A program made the translations under genes and the position numbers. The notes beneath the pieces are model-generated. The model saw only the letters and a list, made by a program, of their open reading frames with translations. It ran no database searches and had not been told where the DNA came from. A stretch of 10,229 nucleotides of DNA from Actinomycetes bacterium (lineage in GTDB: Bacteria; Actinomycetota; Acidimicrobiia; Acidimicrobiales; UBA8190), in assembly GCA_021798135.1 (NCBI GenBank), contig JAJZYI010000108.1, forward strand, positions 1-10,229, written 5' to 3'. Shown here piece by piece: positions 4,710 to 10,229 of this stretch (the first letter of the stretch is position 1; each line of letters begins with the position of its first letter).

Positions 4710-6314
4710 ATGGCCCTCGCAGGTGCGGACGCGGCGGGCACGGGCCGGCCGGCCCCGTGCGTGGTCGCGGTCGACGCCGGCACCACGGGGGTGCGGGCCC
4801 TCGCCGTCGACGAGCACGCCGCCGTCGTCGACGTCGCCTACCGCGAGCTGGTGCAGCACTTCCCGCGCCCGGGCTGGGTGGAGCACGACGCTGCCGAGAT
4901 CTGGGGCCACGTCGCCACCACCGTGGCCGAGGTCGCCGGCCGGCTGCGCGAGCGGGGGGTCGCCGTCGCCGCCATCGGCGTCACGAACCAGCGCGAGACC
5001 GTGGTGGCGTGGGACCGCCGCACCGGCCGGCCGCTGCACCGGGCCGTGGTGTGGCAGGACCGCCGGACCGCCGCCCGCTGCGACGAGCTGCGCCGTGCCG
5101 GGCACCTGCCCCTCGTGCGCCGGCGGACCGGCCTCGTCCTCGACCCGTACTTCTCGGCCACCAAGATGGCGTGGCTGCTCGCCGAGGGCGGCGTCGCCGA
5201 CACGCCCGGCCTGGTCCTCGGGACCGTCGACGCGTGGGTCGTGTGGAACCTGACCGGCGGCGCCGGTCACGTCGGCGGCGGCCGGTCGGCGGGTGCCGGG
5301 ACGCTCGCCACCGACGCGTCCAACGCGGCGCGGACCTCGCTGTTCGACATCGGCGAGCGGCGCTGGTCCCCCGAGCTGGCCGAGCTGTTCGGCGTGCCGC
5401 TGCGCGCCCTTCCCGAGGTCCGGCCGTCCTGCGGCCGCCTGGGGCTCGTCGCCGGCGACGTCGCCGCGGCCGAGCCCGCCCTGCGGGGCGTGCCGGTGAG
5501 CGGGGTGGCCGGCGACCAGCAGGCCGCCCTGTTCGGCCAGGCGTGCTTCGAGCCGGGCATGGCCAAGGTCACCTACGGCACCGGCAGCTTCGTGCTGGTC
5601 AACGCCGGCGCCAGCTGCCCCGAGCCGCCCGAGGGCCTGCTGGCCACCGTTGCCTGGGACCTCGGACCCGCCGCCGGCGCGCTGCCGCCCGTCGCCTATG
5701 CCCTGGAGGGCGCCGTGTTCGCGACCGGCGCCGCCATCCAGTGGCTCCGGGACGGGCTCGGCGTGATCGCCGAGGCGGCCGACACCGAGCCGCTCGCCCG
5801 GTCGGTGCCCGACAGCGGCGGCGTGCACGTGGTGCCCGCCTTCGCCGGGATGGGGAGCCCGTGGTGGGACCCCTACGCCCGCGGCGCCGTGGTGGGCATC
5901 ACGCGCGGCACCACGCGCGCCCACCTGGCCCGGGCCGTCGTCGACGCCATGGCCCTGCAGGTGCGCGACGTCGCCGACGCCGTCCGGGCAGCCGTCGGCC
6001 TGCCGCTCAAGGTCCTTCGGGCCGACGGCGGCGCCGCCGTCATGGACCTGCTGCTCGAGCGGCAGGCCGACCAGCTCGGCGTGCCCGTCGCCCGCCCCCG
6101 CTCGACCGAGACGACTGCCCTAGGCGCCGCCAGCCTGGCCGGCCTCGCCGAGGGGGTGTGGGGATCGCTCGGCGAGCTGGCCGGCCTGTGGGCGCTGGAC
6201 CGGCAGGTCGAACCGGCGCTCGACCGGGCCAGGGCCGACGCCGAGCACGCACGCTGGCTGGACGCGGTCGACCGGGCTCGGGCGTGGGCCGAGGCGGGCG
6301 CCGTACCGGGCTGA
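4710..6314 (+). CDS. glpK: Glycerol kinase (FGGY carbohydrate kinase family)
   Basis: Phosphorylates glycerol with ATP to sn-glycerol-3-phosphate in the cytoplasm. 534 residues, slightly longer than the usual ~500. Seen: the N-terminal phosphate loop VVAVDAGTTGVRAL (18-31); glycerol contacts equivalent to E. coli R84/E85 in NQRET (93-97), W103 in VVWQDRRT (113-120), Y136 in DPYFSATK (145-152) and D246 in AGDQQAALFGQ (267-277); TDASNAARTSLFD (201-213); YGTGSF (289-294); PAFAGMGSPWWDPYARG (376-392); the ADP-side LRADGGAAVMD (436-446); and TETTALGAASLAGLA (466-480). All glycerol-specific positions seem kept, which argues against another sugar. A Gly-rich insertion of about 10 residues (~184-198) precedes TDASN. 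The ~15 N-terminal residues before the core are also extra. No glpF or glpD is adjacent; an MFS transporter follows 336 bp downstream. Confidence 0.88.
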   Translation: MALAGADAAGTGRPAPCVVAVDAGTTGVRALAVDEHAAVVDVAYRELVQHFPRPGWVEHDAAEIWGHVATTVAEVAGRLRERGVAVAAIGVTNQRETVVAWDRRTGRPLHRAVVWQDRRTAARCDELRRAGHLPLVRRRTGLVLDPYFSATKMAWLLAEGGVADTPGLVLGTVDAWVVWNLTGGAGHVGGGRSAGAGTLATDASNAARTSLFDIGERRWSPELAELFGVPLRALPEVRPSCGRLGLVAGDVAAAEPALRGVPVSGVAGDQQAALFGQACFEPGMAKVTYGTGSFVLVNAGASCPEPPEGLLATVAWDLGPAAGALPPVAYALEGAVFATGAAIQWLRDGLGVIAEAADTEPLARSVPDSGGVHVVPAFAGMGSPWWDPYARGAVVGITRGTTRAHLARAVVDAMALQVRDVADAVRAAVGLPLKVLRADGGAAVMDLLLERQADQLGVPVARPRSTETTALGAASLAGLAEGVWGSLGELAGLWALDRQVEPALDRARADAEHARWLDAVDRARAWAEAGAVPG

Positions 6315-6320
6315 CCGGCC

Positions 6321-6393
6321 GGCGCCTCGGGCGAGCGGCCCCTGCCTCGGGCGAGCGGCCCGCGCCTCGGGCGAGCGGCCGGTGCCTCGGGCG
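6321..6393. repeat. 20-bp tandem repeat, three full copies plus a partial one, after glpK
   Basis: Units at 6321-6340, 6341-6360 and 6361-6380 share GCCTCGGGCGAGCGGCC exactly and vary only in their first three bases; a fourth, partial unit runs to 6393. It starts 6 bp after the glpK stop. Each unit carries the small inverted repeat CTCG-GG-CGAG, so the RNA could form a row of short hairpins. Confidence 0.92.
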
Positions 6394-6639
6394 CCGCAGC
6401 ACCCGTGCGCAGCCACGCCGGCCACGCCTGGCGCACGCCCACGAACAGGCCGTGGCCAGGGAGGATCCATGCCTCCGGCCTCGACGGGCACTAGCGTCGG
6501 TGGCACCGCCGCCGAGCGTGGCCCGGCCGGCGCCGTGAGGGGGGTTGGCACCCGGCTCGCCCGTCCTGACGCCGCCCGGTCCCGTCCCGGTGAGGCCGGC
6601 GTGAGTGTCAGGGCACCCGTCGTCGACGGGCTCGAGGCG

Positions 6640-6645
6640 AGAGGA
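6640..6645 (+). promoter_or_regulatory. Shine-Dalgarno site of the MFS gene
   Basis: AGAGGA ends 5 nt before ATG 6651. A second in-frame ATG at 6657 is slightly farther away; the first is better spaced. Confidence 0.6.
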
Positions 6646-6650
6646 CCACC

Positions 6651-8429
6651 ATGGGCATGGCACGTGCGTCAGCGGGACGTCCCGGCGAGCCAGGCGCCGG
6701 CGAGGACCGGCAACGTGGCGGCCCGCTGGCATGGCTGGCCGAGCGGGAGCTCCCCAGCTACCCGCCGACCGCGCAGCGGTACTTCTACCTGGCGGTCGTG
6801 ATCGTCGCCTCGATCGTCCTGTGGTACCAGTACTACGTCCCGACGGCGGTGGCGCCGCTGCTGCTCCGCCAGTTCCACCTGTCGTTCCACAACTACGTGT
6901 ACATCATCGTCGGGTCGAACGTGGCGGGCGTGGTGGCGGCCCTGTTCGGCGGGATCACCGACCGGCTGGGCCGCACCTGGGTGGTGATCGGCGGCCTGCT
7001 GATCGTCGCCCTGCTGCAGCTGGTCGCCATCCCGAACACGACCACGACCGCGCCGTTCGTCGTCTTCGTCGTGGCCGTCGGCCTGTTCGAGGGGATCATC
7101 CTGGTGGCCACGCCCGCCCTGGTGCGGGACTTCACCCCCCAGCTCGGCCGCGCCTCGGCCATGGGCTTCTGGACGCTCGGACCGGTGGCCGGCGTGCTGG
7201 TGGCCAGCCTGCTCGGCAGCCACACCATCAGCGCCACGTCGACCGACTGGCAGCGCGAGTTCATCATCTCCGGCATCACCGGCCTGGTCGTGTTCGTGGT
7301 GGCGCTGCTGTTCCTGCGCGAGCTGTCGCCGAGGATCCGCGACCAGGTGATGCGCACCGAGCGCGACCGGGCGCTCGTCGAGCTGCACGCCCGGGGGATC
7401 GACGTCGAGTCGGCCACCCGCCACCCGTGGCGGCAGATGCTGAAGCCCGACATCATCGTGTCCGCCGTCGCCGTGAGCGTGATGCTCATCATCTTCTACA
7501 CGGCCTCGGGCTTCTTCACCGTCTACTTCAGCACGGTCTTCCACTCGGGCACGACGTACTTCACCCTGCCGCAGGCCAACGGGATCGCCGTGTGGATGTG
7601 GGCCGTCGACTGCGTCGGCCTGATCGTGTTCGGCGTGCTGAGCGACATCGTCCGGGTGCGGAAGCCCTTCATGGTGGCGGGCGGGGTCGGCGCGCTGATC
7701 TTCATGCTGCTGCTCATCTCGCACACCGGCCACCCCACCTCCGGCTACTACACGATGGTCTGGGTGACCTCGGGCGTGTTCCTGTTCACCGCCATGGCCT
7801 ACGCCACGTGGATGGCGAGCTTCACCGAGACCGTGGAGGCCCGCAACCCCGCGCTGGTCGCCACGGGCCTGGCCGTGTGGGGCGGTCTCCTGCGGCTCAC
7901 CGTGGCCGTGTCCCTGCTGATCCTGCCGCTGGTGGTCAGCTCCGCCAGCAAGGTCGTCGACAACCAGCAGTACCAGCAGTACGTGCCGCGCGCCCTCGCC
8001 ATCGAGAAGCAGTACGGCCCCCTGATCGCCATCGTGCAGAAGAACCCGGCGCTGTTCGAGAAGCTGTCGAGCTACGCCAACCCCGCCGACATCCCCCCGG
8101 CGCTGCTGGCGCAGGCCATCGCGGCGGCCGGCGGGGGCAAGACCGGCCTGGACAACCTCCTCGCCATCAACAAGATCAAGCCCGAGCTGGCCTTCCTCCA
8201 GAAGTACCAGCCGTACCTCGTCGCGCTCCAGGAGGGGGCGAACGCGTCGCCGGCCGAGTGGCAGCACTGGTTCTGGGTGTCCTTCGGCGGCATCGCCGTC
8301 TTCATCCCGATGGTCCTCGTCATGAAGGGGCGCTGGAGCCCCAAGCGGGCCCGCGAGGACGAGCGGGAGCACGAGGAGATGGTCGAGGCCGAGCTGGAGC
8401 GGCTGCGCCGGGCCGGCACCGCAAGCTGA
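6651..8429 (+). CDS. Major facilitator superfamily transporter with large loop before the last helix
   Basis: 592-residue integral membrane protein, substrate unknown. Hydrophobic segments near 45-64, 83-102, 109-127, 134-154, 170-190, 204-223, 267-292, 308-331, 339-357, 366-388, 399-429 and 540-559 give about 12 helices. The MFS signature GGITDRLGR (100-108) sits in loop 2-3 and its echo GVLSDIVRVRKP (328-339) in loop 8-9. Between the halves is a charged cytoplasmic loop (~224-266). Odd: about 105 hydrophilic residues (~433-538), rich in Gln, Tyr, Ala and Pro, separate the last two helices and should lie outside the cell. The C-terminal tail (560-592) is highly charged (EDEREHEEMVEAELERLRR) and probably helical. 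It follows glpK on the same strand but 336 bp away, so glycerol or a related polyol as substrate is only a guess. Confidence 0.88.
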   Translation: MGMARASAGRPGEPGAGEDRQRGGPLAWLAERELPSYPPTAQRYFYLAVVIVASIVLWYQYYVPTAVAPLLLRQFHLSFHNYVYIIVGSNVAGVVAALFGGITDRLGRTWVVIGGLLIVALLQLVAIPNTTTTAPFVVFVVAVGLFEGIILVATPALVRDFTPQLGRASAMGFWTLGPVAGVLVASLLGSHTISATSTDWQREFIISGITGLVVFVVALLFLRELSPRIRDQVMRTERDRALVELHARGIDVESATRHPWRQMLKPDIIVSAVAVSVMLIIFYTASGFFTVYFSTVFHSGTTYFTLPQANGIAVWMWAVDCVGLIVFGVLSDIVRVRKPFMVAGGVGALIFMLLLISHTGHPTSGYYTMVWVTSGVFLFTAMAYATWMASFTETVEARNPALVATGLAVWGGLLRLTVAVSLLILPLVVSSASKVVDNQQYQQYVPRALAIEKQYGPLIAIVQKNPALFEKLSSYANPADIPPALLAQAIAAAGGGKTGLDNLLAINKIKPELAFLQKYQPYLVALQEGANASPAEWQHWFWVSFGGIAVFIPMVLVMKGRWSPKRAREDEREHEEMVEAELERLRRAGTAS

Positions 8430-8470
8430 GGGCTCGGCGCTCTGGCTGACGCTCGGCGCTCCCGGGGCGC
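8430..8470. repeat. Short direct repeat between convergent MFS and acyltransferase genes
   Basis: GCTCGGCGCTC occurs at 8432-8442 and 8451-8461, 19 bp apart. The similarity extends upstream as GCTGA, so the first copy begins at the MFS stop codon. No good hairpin or T-tract is present, so I do not call a terminator although one is expected in this 41-bp convergent gap. Confidence 0.6.
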
Positions 8471-9295
8471 TCAGGCCGCCGGGTGGGAGGTGGACGAGTC
8501 GCCGCGGCCCTCTTCGGCCACCACCTCGCCACCGTGCCCGGCGGGCGCTGCGGCCAGAGCGGCGTCGGCGGGCGCCGGCGCCGCCACCATGCCGCCCGCC
8601 GGGGCCGCCATGGTCGCCACCACCGCCTGCTCGGCGCCGCCGACGACGTCGTGGCGCTTGGCGTAGCGGTCGACGTGCTCCTGGCCGGTCAGCTGGGCGA
8701 TCTCGAACATCAGCTCGTCCGTGAAGGCGCGCAGGGCCATGGGGTCGTCGGCCCGGCCGGCGAAGCGCCGGGCGTCCAGGGGCTTGCCGAAGCGGACCTC
8801 GACGTGGCGGAAGGGCCGGAGCCACAGCGAGCCGCGCGGCTGGACCGCCGTGGTGCCGACGATGCCCACCGGGACCACCGGCACGCCGCATTCCAGGGCA
8901 AGGCGGGCGACCCCCGTGTGGCCCCGGTACAGCCGCCCGTCGGGTGACCGGGTGCCCTCCGGGTAGATGCCGAGGGTGCCGCCGGCCTGCAGCACGTCGC
9001 GGGCAGCCGCCAGGGCGCGCTCCGACGCGCTGCCCCCGTCGCGGCGCATGGGGATCTGCCCGGCCGCCCGGAAGAACCACGCCGTGCGCCACGAGTCGAA
9101 GTACTCCGCCTTCGCCACGTAGGTGACCCGGCGCCACAGCACCAGGGGCAGGAACAGGGAGTCACAGAACGAGATGTGGTTGGCGGCGAGGATCACCGGT
9201 CCTCGCCGCGGGACGTTGTCACGGCCGATGGCTCGCACCCGCCAGAGCCCGAACAGGAGGGGGCTGAGCACGGCCTTCAGCACCCAATAGGCCAT
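8471..9295 (-). CDS. 1-acyl-sn-glycerol-3-phosphate acyltransferase family protein (PlsC-like)
   Basis: 274 residues from ATG at 9295. PlsC-type enzymes move a fatty acyl group to lysophosphatidic acid at the inner face of the membrane, making phosphatidic acid. Seen: a hydrophobic N-terminus (MAYWVLKAVLSPLLFGLW, 1-18) suited to membrane attachment; the catalytic NHISFCD (39-45, H40 and D45 of the HX4D motif); FFRAAGQIPMRRDGG (74-88); the glycerol-phosphate-binding YPEGTRSPDGRL (111-122); and VPVVPVGIVGT (138-148). After ~220 the tail is Ala/Pro/Gly-rich, low complexity and probably disordered. The start is supported by a -10-like TACCGT 6 nt upstream and by the position of the first helix; the frame is open far upstream, but that part overlaps the divergent TetR gene antisense. 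The acyl acceptor could be another lipid, so I give no gene symbol. Confidence 0.88.
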   Translation of the reverse strand: MAYWVLKAVLSPLLFGLWRVRAIGRDNVPRRGPVILAANHISFCDSLFLPLVLWRRVTYVAKAEYFDSWRTAWFFRAAGQIPMRRDGGSASERALAAARDVLQAGGTLGIYPEGTRSPDGRLYRGHTGVARLALECGVPVVPVGIVGTTAVQPRGSLWLRPFRHVEVRFGKPLDARRFAGRADDPMALRAFTDELMFEIAQLTGQEHVDRYAKRHDVVGGAEQAVVATMAAPAGGMVAAPAPADAALAAAPAGHGGEVVAEEGRGDSSTSHPAA

Positions 9296-9301
9296 GTTCT
9301 C

Positions 9302-9307
9302 ACGGTA
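9302..9307 (-). promoter_or_regulatory. Possible -10 element of the acyltransferase gene (leaderless)
   Basis: TACCGT on the minus strand ends 6 nt before ATG 9295. The intervening GAGAAC is too close to the ATG to be a normal Shine-Dalgarno. The T-rich stretch ACTTTTCTT lies near the -35 position but is not a clear match. Confidence 0.4.
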
Positions 9308-9332
9308 GCGCGAGCCGGGTCCGGAAGAAAAG

Positions 9333-9387
9333 TCCTGGCAGGAGGCATTGTCAGCCGCGCCGCCACGGATCCCACCATCAGTCACTG
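9333..9387. promoter_or_regulatory. Small inverted repeats in the acyltransferase/TetR spacer, weak operator candidates
   Basis: Two short perfect odd palindromes occur in the 157-bp divergent spacer: TCCTGgCAGGA (9333-9343) and CAGTcACTG (9379-9387). TetR regulators often bind inverted repeats between themselves and a divergent target. These arms are only 4-5 bp, so chance is a real alternative. Confidence 0.22.
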
Positions 9388-9439
9388 GAACCGTCGTCGT
9401 CACCACTCGATGCAGTTTTCGGGTCTGCCGCGCACGCGC

Positions 9440-9445
9440 TAGCCT
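9440..9445 (+). promoter_or_regulatory. -10 element of the TetR gene (leaderless)
   Basis: TAGCCT is followed by 7 nt and then GTG 9453, the textbook spacing for transcription starting at the first base of the start codon. No Shine-Dalgarno is present. The T-rich TTTTCG at 9416-9421 is a poor -35 at 18 bp. Confidence 0.5.
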
Positions 9446-9452
9446 CCCGCCG

Positions 9453-10073
9453 GTGAGCCGACGCTTGACGGCGCGGGGCCGGCGACGCCGCAAGGAGCTG
9501 CTGGACTTCGCCGCGCACCGGTTCGCCGCCAACGGCTTCCACCCCACGTCCGTCACCGAGATCGTCGACGGCGTCGGGGTCGGCAAGGGCGTCTTCTACT
9601 GGTACTTCGAGTCCAAGGACGAGCTGTTCCGGCAGATCCTGATCGACGCCCAGCGCGACCTGCGCCGCCAGCAGCGCCAGGCGATCGAGGACGAGCCGGA
9701 CCCCCTCCGCCGCATCGAGGCGGGGGTCCGGACGGCGGTGCGCTGGCTCGACGCCAACCGCCACCTGTTCGCGCTGCTGGAGCTCGCCCGGGCCGAGGAG
9801 CGCTTCGCACCGCTCGTCCGCCAGGGCGAGGAGCAGGCGGTGGCGGACGCCCTGCCCCACATCCAGGCCGGGATGGACGCCGGGCTGATCCGGCGCACCG
9901 ACCCGCTGGTCGTGGCTCACGGCATCGTCGGGGTGACCAACTACCTGACCCGAGCCCTCGTGCTGGAGCAGGGCACGCCGGCAGACCAGGCTGCCGACGC
10001 GGCGATCGCCTTCTGCCTGGAGGGCATCGTGTCGCCGGCGACGGCACGCGCCCGGCTGGGCCGGGCCGGCTGA
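9453..10073 (+). CDS. TetR/AcrR-family transcriptional regulator
   Basis: 206 residues from GTG at 9453, a normal TetR length. The N-terminal DNA-binding domain is typical: RRKELLDFAAHRFAANGFHP (12-31), TSVTEIVDGVGVGKGVFYWY (32-51) as the helix-turn-helix, then FESKDELFRQIL. The C-terminal ligand and dimer domain (~60-195) is helical and generic, so the inducer cannot be told. The GTG is preferred over in-frame starts reaching back to 9348, because those add a sequence with no TetR similarity and because TAGCCT lies 7 nt before the GTG. Divergent from the PlsC-like gene with a 157-bp spacer; control of that gene and of itself is the simplest inference. The last codons and the stop fall in a region of 27-bp repeat similarity. 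Confidence 0.92.
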   Translation: MSRRLTARGRRRRKELLDFAAHRFAANGFHPTSVTEIVDGVGVGKGVFYWYFESKDELFRQILIDAQRDLRRQQRQAIEDEPDPLRRIEAGVRTAVRWLDANRHLFALLELARAEERFAPLVRQGEEQAVADALPHIQAGMDAGLIRRTDPLVVAHGIVGVTNYLTRALVLEQGTPADQAADAAIAFCLEGIVSPATARARLGRAG

Positions 10074-10128
10074 GCACGGCGACGGCACGCGGCCGGCTGA
10101 GCACGGCGACGGCACGCGGCCGGCTGGG
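10034..10128. repeat. 27-bp repeat: degenerate copy in the TetR 3' end plus two tandem copies after its stop
   Basis: The tandem copies at 10075-10101 and 10102-10128 differ at one base. The shared core is CGGCGACGGCACGCGGCCGG. A third copy inside the coding sequence (10034-10060) matches at 23 of 27 positions. The gap 10061-10074 carries a partial copy with the TGA stop, and one downstream copy again contains GGCTGAG. This looks like duplication of the gene's own 3' end. Confidence 0.88.
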
Positions 10129-10165
10129 CGCGCTGACGGCGCCGGCGCGGCCCCGGGAAGGACAC

Positions 10166-10182
10166 GGCGGCGCTCGGCCGCC
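10166..10182. terminator. GC hairpin between the TetR gene and the right-edge gene
   Basis: GGCGGC (10166-10171) pairs with GCCGCC (10177-10182) around the loop GCTCG. It lies 4 bp past the stop of the minus-strand gene at the right edge and about 90 bp after the TetR stop, so it could end transcripts from either side. No T-tract. Confidence 0.35.
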
Positions 10183-10186
10183 CGCC

Positions 10187-10229
10187 CTACTGCAGCTTGG
10201 TCAGCACCCGGCGGAGGTTGCGCACGGCC
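10187..10229 (-). CDS. C-terminal end of an unidentified gene, cut by the right edge
   Basis: On the minus strand the frame reads AVRNLRRVLTKLQ followed by TAG (10189-10187). Only 13 codons are visible. Support is limited: base composition changes from repeat-like GC filler to codon-like sequence at this point, the peptide looks like an amphipathic helix, and a hairpin follows the stop directly. I cannot say what the protein is; it would be convergent with the TetR gene. Confidence 0.42.
   Translation of the reverse strand, partial: AVRNLRRVLTKLQ

Larger units (their letters stand above)
6315..6650. other. Intergenic region between glpK and the MFS gene
   Basis: Begins with a 20-bp tandem repeat (6321-6393) that may serve as terminator or spacer. 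The rest (6394-6650) has no gene I can support. TAGCGT at 6492-6497 could be a -10 element for the MFS gene, but no -35 is visible at the right distance. A GGGAGG followed by an ATG at 6469 opens a frame that runs across the MFS start to 6801; I consider it spurious. Confidence 0.5.

Noticed and set aside
2673..5032. Over-representation of GGCCGGCC as a dedicated signal
   Set aside because: I count about nine overlapping or separate occurrences, several inside glpK. At this GC content a few are expected by chance, and the overlaps inflate the number.
6469..6801. Small gene with GGGAGG before the ATG at 6469, overlapping the MFS start
   Set aside because: The spacing is short, the product is low-complexity Arg/Gly/Pro/Ala, and it overlaps about 150 bp of the MFS coding sequence out of frame. 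A regulatory upstream frame cannot be excluded.
8430..8470. Terminator between the MFS and acyltransferase genes
   Set aside because: The repeats there are direct, not inverted; no stable stem or T-tract could be drawn in the 41-bp gap.
1..10229. Mobile element, prophage, toxin-antitoxin or defence system
   Set aside because: No transposase, integrase, phage, restriction, Cas or toxin-like protein and no terminal inverted repeats; all genes share the same composition and look native.

Overview
The window comes from a very GC-rich bacterium, most likely an actinomycetote (Actinobacteria). Third codon positions are nearly all G/C. It has a class II ribonucleotide reductase of the long actinobacterial NrdJ type, an SCP-2 lipid-binding protein, and several genes whose start codon sits 6-8 nt after a TAnnnT-type -10 element with no Shine-Dalgarno sequence, which suggests leaderless mRNAs. 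I cannot name a genus; Acidimicrobiia-like is only an impression.

Layout, left to right. (1) 1-2646, minus strand: nrdJ, the adenosylcobalamin-dependent ribonucleotide reductase, with its C-terminal end cut by the window edge. (2) 2647-3242: a gene-free divergent region. It carries a well-formed nrdJ promoter (TTGACC-17 bp-TGTAAT on the minus strand), two candidate NrdR boxes exactly 31 bp apart (one a perfect palindrome), a leader of about 195 nt, and a promoter for the next gene. (3) 3243-3668, plus: a small SCP-2 sterol-carrier-like protein. (4) 3669-3780: a hairpin-rich convergent junction. (5) 3781-4563, minus: a MerR-family regulator. (6) 4564-4709: a divergent spacer filled largely by a 30-bp tandem repeat. 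(7) 4710-6314, plus: an FGGY kinase, very probably glycerol kinase. (8) 6315-6650: an intergenic stretch with a 20-bp tandem repeat. (9) 6651-8429, plus: an MFS transporter with an unusual ~105-residue loop before its last membrane helix. (10) 8471-9295, minus: a PlsC-type acyltransferase. (11) 9453-10073, plus: a TetR-family regulator divergent from it. (12) 10187-10229, minus: the last 13 codons of an unidentified gene.

How the genes may work together. The glycerol kinase makes glycerol-3-phosphate, the backbone that PlsB/PlsC-type acyltransferases act on, and the SCP-2 protein binds lipids, so a loose lipid/glycerol theme is possible. The genes are nevertheless mostly single transcription units in alternating orientation, not an operon. 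MerR/glpK and acyltransferase/TetR are divergent regulator-target candidates.

Most of the window is ordinary housekeeping or accessory metabolism; I see no defence, mobile or CRISPR system. The most interesting signals are regulatory and structural: the NrdR-box pair over the nrdJ start site, the set of distinct short GC-rich tandem repeats lying at gene ends or between genes (several including or directly following a stop codon), and the mixture of leaderless and Shine-Dalgarno-led genes.
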